In this document: positions 1 through 7,674 of the stretch, one piece after another
Layout: each line of letters opens with the position of its first letter
Numbering within the stretch: position 1 is the stretch's first letter
From: a virus
Strand: one strand, 5' to 3'
Virus record (IMG/VR): IMGVR_UViG_3300044643_001857
Span: 1-31,439 of that record
DNA length: 31,439 nucleotides
Made by a program: the position numbers and the translations under genes
Notes under the pieces: generated by a model
What the model was told of the DNA's origin: nothing
The model's input: the letters and a program-made list of their open reading frames with translations, nothing else
The model's database searches: none

Positions 1-2
1 CG

Positions 3-257
3 AAATACTACGTTGTGCAACCCGGTGCGCCGTGGTGCTCCCCGGACGACAACCCCGGCCCCTGGGACCCCACCACCCTCGACCACAACGGGTGGATTCG
101 CAGCAGGTTGCCGACGGTGGGGGATGCGCACCAAGGCAGGGGCCGCGTGTGGATCCCTTGCGACGCCAGCGGCCACGTAGCGCAGCACTACACATTTATT
201 GTCCCCGGCCAACCCTGGGCGCCGATTTGTTCCAACCCCGGCCCCTACCAACCATGA
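3..257 (+). CDS. Hypothetical protein, 5' end cut by the window
   Basis: The reading frame is open from the first bases of the window, so the true start probably lies upstream; a GTG at position 15 is the only visible internal candidate. The protein is rich in Pro, Trp and Gly and ends in SNPGPYQP. No domain is recognised. Its stop codon overlaps the ATG of the next gene (ATGA), placing it in the same translationally coupled unit that leads to the terminase. Codon use matches its neighbours. Function unknown. Confidence 0.55.
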   Translation, partial: KYYVVQPGAPWCSPDDNPGPWDPTTLDHNGWIRSRLPTVGDAHQGRGRVWIPCDASGHVAQHYTFIVPGQPWAPICSNPGPYQP

Positions 258-541
258 GGAAACCCATGCAACGCGACCCGCATCTTCCGCCGCCTGAAGT
301 CTGCGACTGGCTGCTGGCGCAAGAGTGGTCGGAGGCTATTCCGACCACCCTCACTACGTTTCACCCAGGCGGGCCTGGTGGAATCACGATGCACACTGCC
401 TACGACCACGTTCACGCAAGGGCTGCCCTTGGGGCCGATGAAGTCTTTGCGATTGAGTTGCCAGTGGAGGCCCTGGCGGTACTGCGGGCCGATGCGGAGG
501 CCAGGCGTAAAGCCAATCGATTGGGTGAGGTCAACCCATGA
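254..541 (+). CDS. Hypothetical protein, 95 aa
   Basis: The ATG at 254 overlaps the previous stop as ATGA. An in-frame ATG at 266 is an alternative start, four codons in. The frame stays open further upstream to position 32, but that part lies inside the preceding gene. The central part contains PPPEVCDWLLAQEW and a C-terminal Ala/Glu/Arg-rich helix. No family is recognised. It ends in another ATGA overlap with the next gene. Position just before the terminase suggests an accessory packaging or late-early gene, but nothing in the sequence shows this. Confidence 0.6.
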   Translation: MRKPMQRDPHLPPPEVCDWLLAQEWSEAIPTTLTTFHPGGPGGITMHTAYDHVHARAALGADEVFAIELPVEALAVLRADAEARRKANRLGEVNP

Positions 542-810
542 CCATGCTCGACGCCAACGACCCCAGCTTCTGGGAGCAATACCCCAATGGCTGCGATGTC
601 TACGACGCGTGGGGGCGTCCGATCCCGTTCGTGGTGGCATCCAACCCGGCAACGGGGGAGGTGATCCGGTTTGAGACTGCCGGTGGAGGCATGGCCGTGG
701 CCAAGGACGTCACCGGCGGCCCTTGGCGGCGCCACGGCTTCCACCCCGCGCCCCTGCGGGTGGTGGCGAACAGGCCGTTGGTGGAAGGCAGGCTGGGCCG
801 CATGCCATGA
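538..810 (+). CDS. Hypothetical protein, 90 aa
   Basis: The start is fixed by the ATGA overlap at 538-541; a second ATG follows two codons later. The product is compact and looks beta-rich, with an FWEQYPNGCDVYDAWGRPIPFV stretch summarised here by its Trp/Tyr/Asp-rich start and a GEVIRFETAGGG segment in the middle. It may bind a small ligand or be a structural accessory, but no domain is recognised. It ends in a further 4-nt overlap with the next gene. Confidence 0.6.
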   Translation: MTMLDANDPSFWEQYPNGCDVYDAWGRPIPFVVASNPATGEVIRFETAGGGMAVAKDVTGGPWRRHGFHPAPLRVVANRPLVEGRLGRMP

Positions 811-1001
811 CCATGCAATCCCACCACTTCCCGCCCTTCTGCCACGCGGCCAGCCCCGGCCATCTGTGGTTTCGCGTGTTCGGCTGGGGTCTGTGCGTAA
901 AGGACACCCGCCGCCACGCCCTGCTTTTCAGCGAGCGCATGAAGCTCACCGGCCGATCGATCGGGTGGCTGCACGTGTCAATGCTGCGTCCCCGCCCATG
1001 A
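807..1001 (+). CDS. Small conserved phage protein, WFRVFGWGL type, 64 aa
   Basis: The ATG at 807 overlaps the previous stop (ATGA). The body, with HLWFRVFGWGLCVKDTRR followed by LLFSER, resembles a small protein of unknown function seen in many phages and prophages, where a WFR-(I/V)-FG-x-GL-x-x-K-(D/N)-TRRHPLLFSER core is followed by a short basic tail. That similarity is from memory and gives no function. The frame stays open upstream to 723, but the overlap with the preceding gene argues for 807. Confidence 0.7.
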   Translation: MTMQSHHFPPFCHAASPGHLWFRVFGWGLCVKDTRRHALLFSERMKLTGRSIGWLHVSMLRPRP

Positions 1002-1366
1002 GCAAAGGAATCACCCCCGCCGACATCGAGGCCGCGCGGGATTGGCATCAGGGCGGCGCGATGCTTTCGACCCGGGAGCTGGCGGAGGCGCTTGCGAACG
1101 CTCCCAACCCCTGCCCCATGACGGCCCTCTGTGATCGCCACGACTGGCGCCGCCCATCGATGGCGGACTACGCCTTCATCGAGGCCTGCGGCAAGCGCCT
1201 GGGCGCCAAGCTGGACCTGGCGCTGGCAACGCACAGGGCCACCCGTGTCCATGTTCGCACCCACTCGCCAACCGGGCTCAGGCCTGGCGATCCCGTGACC
1301 GTCACTGGTGGCCACGGCCGTGCCGATGGGTTTGCGGTTGATGGACTGGTCGCCATCCCCGAATGA
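998..1366 (+). CDS. Hypothetical protein upstream of the large terminase, 122 aa
   Basis: The start at 998 is set by an ATGA overlap; its stop overlaps the large-terminase start at 1363 in the same way. The N-terminal half contains Ala-rich helices (ADIEAARDWHQGG, TRELAEALANA). The C-terminal half, with GLRPGDPVTVTGGHGRADGF, reads like a small beta-barrel with a PGDxVxV turn. The position invites a small-terminase assignment, but I see no clear helix-turn-helix DNA-binding domain, so I leave it unassigned. Confidence 0.6.
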   Translation: MSKGITPADIEAARDWHQGGAMLSTRELAEALANAPNPCPMTALCDRHDWRRPSMADYAFIEACGKRLGAKLDLALATHRATRVHVRTHSPTGLRPGDPVTVTGGHGRADGFAVDGLVAIPE

Positions 1367-3024
1367 CCCGCAGCTCCTCCCGGATCCTCCGCTACGCCAG
1401 TGCGCAGACGCTGCCGCTGGCGCAGATCGATGCAAGGATCCACGAGGCGGAAGAACGCGCCAAGCGACCTGTCGTCAAGGCGCCAGAGCCCTACACCAAG
1501 AGCTTCGGGGACTTCATCGCCGAGGTCTACCCCCAGTTCCCCTTCACGGGCCACACCACGCGGCTGGTGGAGCTTGGCCAGCGGGTGTTCAATGCCGAGC
1601 TGACGCGGGCCCTGCTGATGCTCCCGCCGCGGCACTACAAGTCCACGGTGTTCAGCCGCTTTGGGCCGGCCTACTTCTTGCGCAGGTATCCGGAGCGCAC
1701 GTGGGGCCAGGGCGCCCACACGCAGACGTTGGCCCAGGAGTTTGGCCAGGACGCCCGCGACTACTTCGTGGCCTCTGGCGGGATCCTGGACCCCAGCAGC
1801 GCAGGCAAGGGCCGGTGGTCGGTCGCCAATGCCCTGGGCGGCTACTGGGGCGCTGGCGTGGGCCTGGGCACCGGCTTGCCCGCGCACTTCATCAACGTTG
1901 ACGACCCGATCAAGAACCGGGATGAGGCCGAGAGTGCCGCCTATCGCCGCCGCCTCTACAACTGGTGGTCGAGCGTGCTCAACACCCGGGAAGAGCCCGG
2001 CTGCATCAAGCTCATCACCCACACCAGATGGGCGACGGCCGACCTGATCGGCTGGCTCATCAAGCAGGTGGAGGAGTTGGAACGCAGCGGCGATGCGGAC
2101 GCGGCCGAGCCGTGGCACGTGATCGAGATGCCGATGCTGGCCGAACCGATCCAAACGGCGGTGCCGGCCACCCTGACCCGCGAGCCGGATGAGCGCGAGC
2201 CAGGCGAGGCGTTGGACCCGGAGCGCTACGACGAGGAGTGGGCCAGGAAGAAGCGGCTCAACACCCCGGAGCGCGACTGGGCAGCCCTCTACCAGCAGCG
2301 GCCAGCACCCGACGGGGGCACAATCTTCTCCGCCCACATGTTCAGGTTCTGGGCCCCGCAGGGGCGCCCTGGCGAGCCTGGCGACGCGGTGCTCCCCGAT
2401 CGCTTCATCCGCCTGTTCGCATCGGTGGACTGCGCGTTCAAGGACAACCCCGGCGCAGACATGGTGGCCATGCAGCTGTGGGGGCAAACCAACGAGGGGC
2501 TCTGGCTGCTGGACATGAAGAACGACCGGATGAGCTTCTCCACGACGCTCGACACGATCAAGCTGCTCCAGCCGGTGTGGAAGTTCGGTGAGCTGGCGAT
2601 TGAGGACAAGGCCAACGGCCCGGCCATCGTGGACATGCTGATCCAGTCAGCCGCCGGCTTCATCGTCCACGCCGTCACCCCTGACGGCGGCAAAACCGCC
2701 CGGGCCAACGCCTGCACCCCGCAGTTCACCCAGGGCCGCGTCTTCTTCCCTCGCCACCACCACCTGCGCGACACGCTCACCGCCCAGCTGCTGGAGTTTC
2801 CCGGCGGCACCTACGACGACCTGGTGGACGCCACCAGCCAGGCCATTAACTTCGTGCAAGGAACCGGCCCAATGACTGTATCAACGGTGCATTATGGCCA
2901 TGGTTCCGGTAGTATGATTGGCGGGGATGCCGAGATTTTGCCTGGAATGACCGCTGAGCAGATCAAGGCACTACAGGAGCTGCACGAGCACGCAGCCAGG
3001 TTCGATCCGGGGCAATGGCAATGA
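1363..3024 (+). CDS. terL: Terminase large subunit, ATPase and nuclease
   Basis: This is the DNA-packaging motor that docks on the portal, translocates DNA with ATP and cuts the concatemer. It has 553 aa, a normal length. The N-terminal ATPase shows a Walker A-like PPRHYKST (residues about 88-95), Walker B NVDDP (178-182) and coupling motif THTR (219-222). The C-terminal RNase H-like nuclease shows ASVDCAFKD with Asp356, AIEDKANG with Glu414/Asp415, and YDDLVDA with Asp485/486, the three acidic clusters expected. A Gly/Met-rich tail follows the nuclease. It belongs to the terminase_6/gp17-like family as judged by motif layout. Start ATG 1363 overlaps the previous stop; the end overlaps the sigma-like gene. 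Confidence 0.95.
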   Translation: MTRSSSRILRYASAQTLPLAQIDARIHEAEERAKRPVVKAPEPYTKSFGDFIAEVYPQFPFTGHTTRLVELGQRVFNAELTRALLMLPPRHYKSTVFSRFGPAYFLRRYPERTWGQGAHTQTLAQEFGQDARDYFVASGGILDPSSAGKGRWSVANALGGYWGAGVGLGTGLPAHFINVDDPIKNRDEAESAAYRRRLYNWWSSVLNTREEPGCIKLITHTRWATADLIGWLIKQVEELERSGDADAAEPWHVIEMPMLAEPIQTAVPATLTREPDEREPGEALDPERYDEEWARKKRLNTPERDWAALYQQRPAPDGGTIFSAHMFRFWAPQGRPGEPGDAVLPDRFIRLFASVDCAFKDNPGADMVAMQLWGQTNEGLWLLDMKNDRMSFSTTLDTIKLLQPVWKFGELAIEDKANGPAIVDMLIQSAAGFIVHAVTPDGGKTARANACTPQFTQGRVFFPRHHHLRDTLTAQLLEFPGGTYDDLVDATSQAINFVQGTGPMTVSTVHYGHGSGSMIGGDAEILPGMTAEQIKALQELHEHAARFDPGQWQ

Positions 3025-3989
3025 CCGCCACCAAGCCAGCCCGGCGGCGCAGTGGCCAGGCACCGGCCGCCCCTGCTGTCGAGCCCGTGGAGGCGATTGA
3101 CGGGGCCCCGCTGGCGGCTGCCGAGGGCCTGGAAACCACGGAAATCCCGGTGTTTGACGCCTATGGCCTGCCCCCGCGCACGGCGGAGTCTGATCGGCTG
3201 ATCGTCGACAACGAGGCCCTGGCGCGGTGCTACGCCCGGAGGATGGGCCTCAGCACCAAGTTTTCCGCGGAGGACCTGCACGGCGCCGCGATGTGGGGCC
3301 TGATCAAGGCTGCCCGCACCTTTGAGCCTGAGCGGGGCTTCACCTTCTCCACCCACGCCGTCCCGAAGATCGTGGGGACGATCAAGCAATGGGTCAGGGA
3401 TTACGGCTATGCCGTGAGGTTCCCCCACAGCTGGCGGGAGCACATGCCGAAGGTCCGGCGCCTGGCGCAGGCCGGCAAGACTGCGGCGGAGATCGTGGAG
3501 GCCATCGGCGTGCGGCCCGGCGGTGGATCGATCGTCAACGAGGCGGACGTGCGCGAAATGCTGCACGTGACTCGCACCTTCAAGCCCTGGGATGAGGTGC
3601 TGGGCCTCGACAGCGAGCCGCGGGTGCGCAACTCCCAGGTGCTGGAAGATCTGGAGTTCGAGGAAGCCGAGGAGCTCAACGGCCTCTACGACCTGGCGGC
3701 CCGGGCCTGGCGGCTGCTGGATCCCGGCGACCGAGAGACCATCGCGGCAGGGTGGGCGGCCAAGCGGCGGAACGTGCCAGGCCATCCCCTCGGGCAGTTC
3801 GCCGCGGCGGCCAAGCGGCTGGTGGGCGATCACAAGGTGCGTGGCGGCGAGACGGAGCTGGCCCCCTTGGGCTTCCCCCTTGAGTGCGGCCTGGGCGCCC
3901 CCAAGCCCTCCCGGCGGATGGTGGCCGCCGCTGGCGAGGAAGGAGAGGAGCTGCTGGAAGTGGTGGAGCAGCTGGGCCTAGGCCTCTGA
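3021..3989 (+). CDS. Phage-encoded sigma-70 family factor (region 2-like)
   Basis: The protein has 322 aa from the ATG at 3021, which forms an ATGA overlap with the terminase stop and is preferred over the in-frame ATG at 3015. After a Pro/Ala-rich N-terminal tail, residues about 60-130 match sigma-70 region 2. They include NEALARCYARR, EDLHGAAMWGLIKAA, FEPERGFTFSTHAVPKI, GTIKQWVRDYG and then VRFPHSWRE, as expected for regions 2.1-2.4. Residues about 141-165 (MPKVRRLAQAGKTAAEIVEAIGV) look like a short region-3/HTH-type segment. A classical region 4 is not obvious; residues 225-270 are a weak candidate. It is the last gene of the coupled early unit, immediately before the first copy of the GGAAARCTCAGGGCA motif, which suggests it may control the genes downstream. 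Confidence 0.8.
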   Translation: MTATKPARRRSGQAPAAPAVEPVEAIDGAPLAAAEGLETTEIPVFDAYGLPPRTAESDRLIVDNEALARCYARRMGLSTKFSAEDLHGAAMWGLIKAARTFEPERGFTFSTHAVPKIVGTIKQWVRDYGYAVRFPHSWREHMPKVRRLAQAGKTAAEIVEAIGVRPGGGSIVNEADVREMLHVTRTFKPWDEVLGLDSEPRVRNSQVLEDLEFEEAEELNGLYDLAARAWRLLDPGDRETIAAGWAAKRRNVPGHPLGQFAAAAKRLVGDHKVRGGETELAPLGFPLECGLGAPKPSRRMVAAAGEEGEELLEVVEQLGLGL

Positions 3990-4001
3990 CCCGCAGGGCC
4001 G

Positions 4002-4016
4002 GGAAAGCTCTGGGCA
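4002..4016 (+). promoter_or_regulatory. Start-associated motif copy 1 (before portal)
   Basis: GGAAAGCTCTGGGCA, 25 nt from motif start to the GTG at 4027. It lies in the 37-nt gap between the sigma-like gene and the portal gene and is the first copy in the window. Function (promoter or RNA element) is inferred from recurrence and orientation. Confidence 0.75.
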
Positions 4017-4026
4017 ATAGGAAAAT

Positions 4027-5583
4027 GTGGGGCGGCTGGTGGCTCAGGCCGGGAAGATCAATCACCCAACCGACGACCCCAGCCTGCCGAGCTTCGTGCA
4101 TCCTGGGCTGAAAGAAGTCACGGGCGACCTTGAAATGGTCCGCGACTGCTGGGATCTGCTGCGCGAGGCAAAGGCCAAATACCTCCCCAAAGAGCCCAAG
4201 GAGCCGCAGAGGGCCTACCAGGGCCGGGTGATGCGCTCGAAGTACCCCGCCTTCTACCGCGATGGCGTGGTGGGCTTCGCCGGGGCCCTCAGCCGGTGGT
4301 CCCTGCGATCGGCGCCGGCCAGTTTTGAGGCCGCTCAGGACAACATCGACGGGGAGGGCACGAGCCTCAAGGCCTTCCTGCTGCTGGCTGATGCGCTCGT
4401 GCTGCGCGACCAGGGCTGCCTGCTGATGGTGGACATGCCGAAGAACCTCCCGGCCAGCCGCGGGGATGAGAAGGCGTTGCAGCGCCGGCCGCTGCTGACG
4501 ATGGCCGAGCGCTCGTCGGTGCTCAACTGGCGGACCACGAAGGTCGCCGGCCGCGAGGTGCCCACGGCCGTGACGGTGCGCGAGTTCCACGAGGTGGAGG
4601 TGGGGAACTTCGGCGTGGAGGTCGAGCCCCGATACCGCGTGATGAAGGGCGGCACCTGGCAGCTGATCAGGCTGGTTGCCGGCAAGGGCCGGGGCAAGAC
4701 CTCGTGGAGCCAGGAGGTGGTGGACCAAGGCGTCTTCACGGGCGCCGGCAACACGCCGCTGACGGCCCCGCCGGTGGTCTGGTACCCAGGCGCGGTCGGG
4801 GGCGGCTTCGGCCGCGGCCTGCTGATGCTGCAGAGCCTGGCGGAGCTGTCGCTGGCCTGGTATCGCAAGGATTCCGACCAGGAGGAGCTGCTGCACCGCT
4901 GCGCGTTGCCGGTGGGCGTCCGCAAGGGCGTGCCGGGCGCCATGGGTGCGGACGGGCAGGTGCGATCGGCGCCGCTGGAGATCGGGCCCAATTCCATCGT
5001 GGACATCCCCAACGCGGACGGCGACTTCCGATGGGAGGAGATCAGCGGCAGCAGCCTTGAGCTGCGTGAGAAGAGCCTGGAGCGCCTGGAGGCCCTGATG
5101 GACCGCCAGACGCTGGCCTTCCTGATGAGCGGCGCGGCGAACGATCGGACGGCCACGGAGGCGATCCTGGCCAGCGCTCAGCTCACCGCGTCCCTGGCGG
5201 GTGTGGCGGAGGCCAAGGCATCGGTGATTCAGTCCGTGATGGCGCTTTGGGCAGAGATGGCCGGTGAGCAGCTGCCGGGCGATGCGGGCCTGGCGATGGA
5301 GAAGGGACTGGTCGAGAAGCCGATCGACATTGAGACCCTGCGCGAAACCCGCGAGTGGTTCAACGCCATGCTCCTGAGGCGTGGAACGGCGGTGAGCGTG
5401 TTCGGCCGGGCTGGCCTGCTGCCTCAAGGCGTGACCGCCGAGGATGAGGCGGCGGGGCTGCAGGAGGAGGAGAGGGCGCGGGAGGAGAAGGAGGGCGAGA
5501 CCCCAGACGTGAACGACCCGGACGGGTGGGATGTGCCGGGGGCGGGGCCGAAGCCGGGGGCGGAAAGCTCAGGGCAACAGTAG
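4027..5583 (+). CDS. Portal protein, DUF4055-like
   Basis: Its 518 residues, position after the terminase and sequence character fit a DUF4055-type portal, the dodecameric ring through which DNA enters the head. Recognisable features are HPGLKEVTGDLEMVRDCWD near residues 25-45, LPKEPKEPQRAYQGRVMRSKYPAFYRD, and a central ALVLRDQGCLLMVDMP strand. Later come a long helix region SGSSLELREKSLERLEALMDRQ (stem/crown-like) and a Glu-rich C-terminus. The GTG at 4027 is the first start in frame, preceded by AGG five bases upstream; GTG 4039 is an alternative. The last codons (AESSGQQ) are encoded by a copy of the start-associated motif for the next gene. Confidence 0.8.
   Translation: MGRLVAQAGKINHPTDDPSLPSFVHPGLKEVTGDLEMVRDCWDLLREAKAKYLPKEPKEPQRAYQGRVMRSKYPAFYRDGVVGFAGALSRWSLRSAPASFEAAQDNIDGEGTSLKAFLLLADALVLRDQGCLLMVDMPKNLPASRGDEKALQRRPLLTMAERSSVLNWRTTKVAGREVPTAVTVREFHEVEVGNFGVEVEPRYRVMKGGTWQLIRLVAGKGRGKTSWSQEVVDQGVFTGAGNTPLTAPPVVWYPGAVGGGFGRGLLMLQSLAELSLAWYRKDSDQEELLHRCALPVGVRKGVPGAMGADGQVRSAPLEIGPNSIVDIPNADGDFRWEEISGSSLELREKSLERLEALMDRQTLAFLMSGAANDRTATEAILASAQLTASLAGVAEAKASVIQSVMALWAEMAGEQLPGDAGLAMEKGLVEKPIDIETLRETREWFNAMLLRRGTAVSVFGRAGLLPQGVTAEDEAAGLQEEERAREEKEGETPDVNDPDGWDVPGAGPKPGAESSGQQ
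5562..5578 (+). promoter_or_regulatory. Start-associated motif copy 2 (before zincin-family gene)
   Basis: GGAAAGCTCAGGGCAAC, 34 nt before the GTG at 5596. It sits inside the last codons of the portal gene, so the portal C-terminus ESSGQQ is dictated by the motif. Confidence 0.8.
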
Positions 5584-5595
5584 GGATCCTGAACC

Positions 5596-6600
5596 GTGGC
5601 AAAGGGTGGTCGGCGTCAGTACACGCGGGATGCTCGCGGGCGGTTCTCGGGTGGCGGCGGCGGCGGCGCCAGCCGGCCAGCGGCGCAGAAGGTCAAGCGC
5701 GGCACCAATCGGCTCACGCGGGACAATGCAGGGCGGATCACCAGCGCGGGCGGCGAGGGCGCAACGGCACGAGGGGGGCGGCTCAGGACCGCAGCGGGGA
5801 ACCTGAGGGCGACGCAGACGGCCAGGTTGAGGGGTGCGGGCGGGAAGGTGCGGCGGCCGATTGGTGGGGCGATGGCTGCTAAGGTTCCAAAGGTTGGCGC
5901 GGGTAAATCGGCAGTGATGGCGAAGCCGGTGCAGGTGCGGGGGAACTTCAGGCCACAAGGGGTAATGGCAAGGCCGGTAAAAGGAGAGAATCCGTTTGTC
6001 AGTGGATCAACCACAGCCAAGGATAGTGCCAGTCGCTTAGCAAACGTAAAAACGGCCAAAGCCTTTCTTGAGAAGCGAGGCTACGAAGTCGCCGTCTACA
6101 GTGGCGCCAGGCATGTCCCAGCCCGTTACAATGAAACAAAGGGAGTCATAGAAATCAACCGGGCCGCTACGCATTGGCAAAATCCAAAAGGCTCATCAGC
6201 GACAGAAAGAAAAAATCGCTTTTGGTCTTCATCCTCTCCGGTTGGGACGCTCTTCCATGAAATGGGCCACAGCAAAAGCAAAGGAGTTGGCGCAAGTTGG
6301 GTGACCGCTTCTCGTGGCGGTACTTACGAAGAAAGACTGCGGAAGGGGTCGAGATCTATGCAGCTTGCCAAGAGAGTCAGCAAATACGCCGCAACAAATC
6401 CAGCTGAGTTTATTGCCGAAGCATACGCCGGTCGCCGAACCGGCCGCCGCTACGACAGTCGCGTGATGAGCGCCTACCGCGAGGCCCGCGGCCTGCCAGG
6501 TATTCGCACAGGTTCCCGCGTCGCGCCTGGCGGCGCTGCATTGGTCAGTCCTAAAGCTGTAGCCAGAGATCGCGCCAGGCGCCGCCGCAAATCCAAGTAA
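5596..6600 (+). CDS. RDxxGRF-module family protein A with zincin-like metallopeptidase domain
   Basis: The first about 95 residues form a basic, Gly/Arg-rich module (YTRDARGRFSGGGG, then NRLTRDNAGRIT, then EGATARGGRLRTAAGN) shared with 7675-8352 and 9706-10683. The C-terminal half (about 130-300) is different. It contains TLFHEMGHSKSKG, a zinc-binding HExxH (His221-His225), followed by NPAEFIAEAYAG at about 268-279, where Glu271 or Glu275 could be the third ligand as in gluzincin-like peptidases. The protein ends in RARRRRKSK. The start is a GTG at 5596, 34 nt after the motif. DNA of the C-terminal domain (about 5990-6470) is clearly poorer in GC than the N-terminal module (48% in 6001-6060 against 73% in 5701-5760 by hand count), suggesting domain transfer. 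Substrate unknown; virion-associated cargo is an inference. Confidence 0.75.
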   Translation: MAKGGRRQYTRDARGRFSGGGGGGASRPAAQKVKRGTNRLTRDNAGRITSAGGEGATARGGRLRTAAGNLRATQTARLRGAGGKVRRPIGGAMAAKVPKVGAGKSAVMAKPVQVRGNFRPQGVMARPVKGENPFVSGSTTAKDSASRLANVKTAKAFLEKRGYEVAVYSGARHVPARYNETKGVIEINRAATHWQNPKGSSATERKNRFWSSSSPVGTLFHEMGHSKSKGVGASWVTASRGGTYEERLRKGSRSMQLAKRVSKYAATNPAEFIAEAYAGRRTGRRYDSRVMSAYREARGLPGIRTGSRVAPGGAALVSPKAVARDRARRRRKSK

Positions 6601-6603
6601 CCC

Positions 6604-7671
6604 ATGGCCACCATCGGCGACCAGCAGCTGACGCTTGCCGACGACTTCGCCGAAGCCCTTGACGGGATCGGCGATCGATCGACGGCCAACACGCGCAAGG
6701 CATTGCTGGCGGCCATGCGGGCCACGTTGCGGGACCTGCGCCGCTGGTACTCGGCCGCCGTGGATCCCACGCTCCCCGCCGAGCGCTCCGCCGATGGTGC
6801 TCTGCGCCGCCCTGCCAGCTACAGCATCGCCGAGAGCAGCAGGAAGCTGACGGAGCTGCAGCGCATCGCACAGGCCTACCTGAGCCCCGCACAGCTGCAG
6901 GCGCTGGCCAGGCGGTACGCGGTCGACCTGGAAGCTGCCACGGCCCTCGGGGGCGAGCTGGAGCGCCAGCTGATCGAGCTGACCGACCCAGGCACCGTGG
7001 CCGCCTCCCCGTTCGTGGGCCCCAACCGTGAGGCGATCAGGGCCGCGGCCGCAACCACCAGCGCCTACATCCGGGCGGAGGTGGAGAGCTTCCGCGACCG
7101 ACTCGGGCAGATCGTCACCAGCGGGGTGAGCCGCGGCCAGGGCTTCCGGGCGATCGAGAAGGACGTGCGGGTGGCCCTGCAGGGCGCCAAAGACCCCCAG
7201 GGGCTCACCCGCAGCATGGGCCTATTCCAGCGGGCCGAGCTGATCGCCAGGAGCGAGCTGAGCAACGCCTACGTGGGGGCGCAGAAGGCGGCGGCGGAGC
7301 GGAACGGGTACGCCTACGCGCGATGGATCGCCACGAAGGACGAGAGGACCTGTCCGGTGTGCGCCAGCAGGCACGGCAACGTCTACCGGCTGGGGGAGGT
7401 TGTGGCGCCTGGGCACCCTCGCTGCCGGTGTTCGCTTGCCCCCGTGAGCACCGAAGCCGTGGAGGAGAAGGACCCCAAAGCCCGCGCCCAGATGCTGCGC
7501 AGCGCCTACTGGGAGAAGTCACAGGAGGACGTGGCCAAGGCCTTTGCCAAGGGCAAGGGCTGGCCTTTTGAGAAGGCTTCTCAAGTGCTGGCAGACCACC
7601 TGCGCAAGCCCTCGCCATCGGAGCGGCGCCAGTTCCCGGACATCGAGACGGCGGCGCTGCCGGTGGGGTGA
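6604..7671 (+). CDS. Phage head morphogenesis protein, SPP1 gp7 / Mu F-like
   Basis: This 355-aa minor head protein probably sits at the portal vertex and acts in head assembly or DNA ejection, as SPP1 gp7 and Mu gpF do. The N-terminal half is helical (ADDFAEALDGIGDR, STANTRKALLAAMRATLRDL). The conserved gp7 core runs from RAELIARSELSNAYVGAQ through ARWIATKDERTCPVC to HPRCRCSLAP. The Cys pairs 250/253 and 274/276 plus His271 look like the usual metal or disulfide site of the family. The ATG at 6604 follows the previous stop by 3 nt without its own motif. It ends 3 nt from the stop of a convergent minus-strand gene. Confidence 0.9.
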   Translation: MATIGDQQLTLADDFAEALDGIGDRSTANTRKALLAAMRATLRDLRRWYSAAVDPTLPAERSADGALRRPASYSIAESSRKLTELQRIAQAYLSPAQLQALARRYAVDLEAATALGGELERQLIELTDPGTVAASPFVGPNREAIRAAAATTSAYIRAEVESFRDRLGQIVTSGVSRGQGFRAIEKDVRVALQGAKDPQGLTRSMGLFQRAELIARSELSNAYVGAQKAAAERNGYAYARWIATKDERTCPVCASRHGNVYRLGEVVAPGHPRCRCSLAPVSTEAVEEKDPKARAQMLRSAYWEKSQEDVAKAFAKGKGWPFEKASQVLADHLRKPSPSERRQFPDIETAALPVG

Positions 7672-7674
7672 GGG

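Noticed and set aside
998-1366. Small terminase subunit
   Set aside because: The position fits but no DNA-binding helix-turn-helix or typical oligomerisation domain could be seen, so it is left hypothetical.
3676-5427. Long minus-strand open frame (583 codons) opposite sigma and portal
   Set aside because: It is the antisense shadow of GC-rich genes: the plus strand has sigma and portal domains, while the minus frame gives Arg/Leu/Gln/His-rich sequence without a family.
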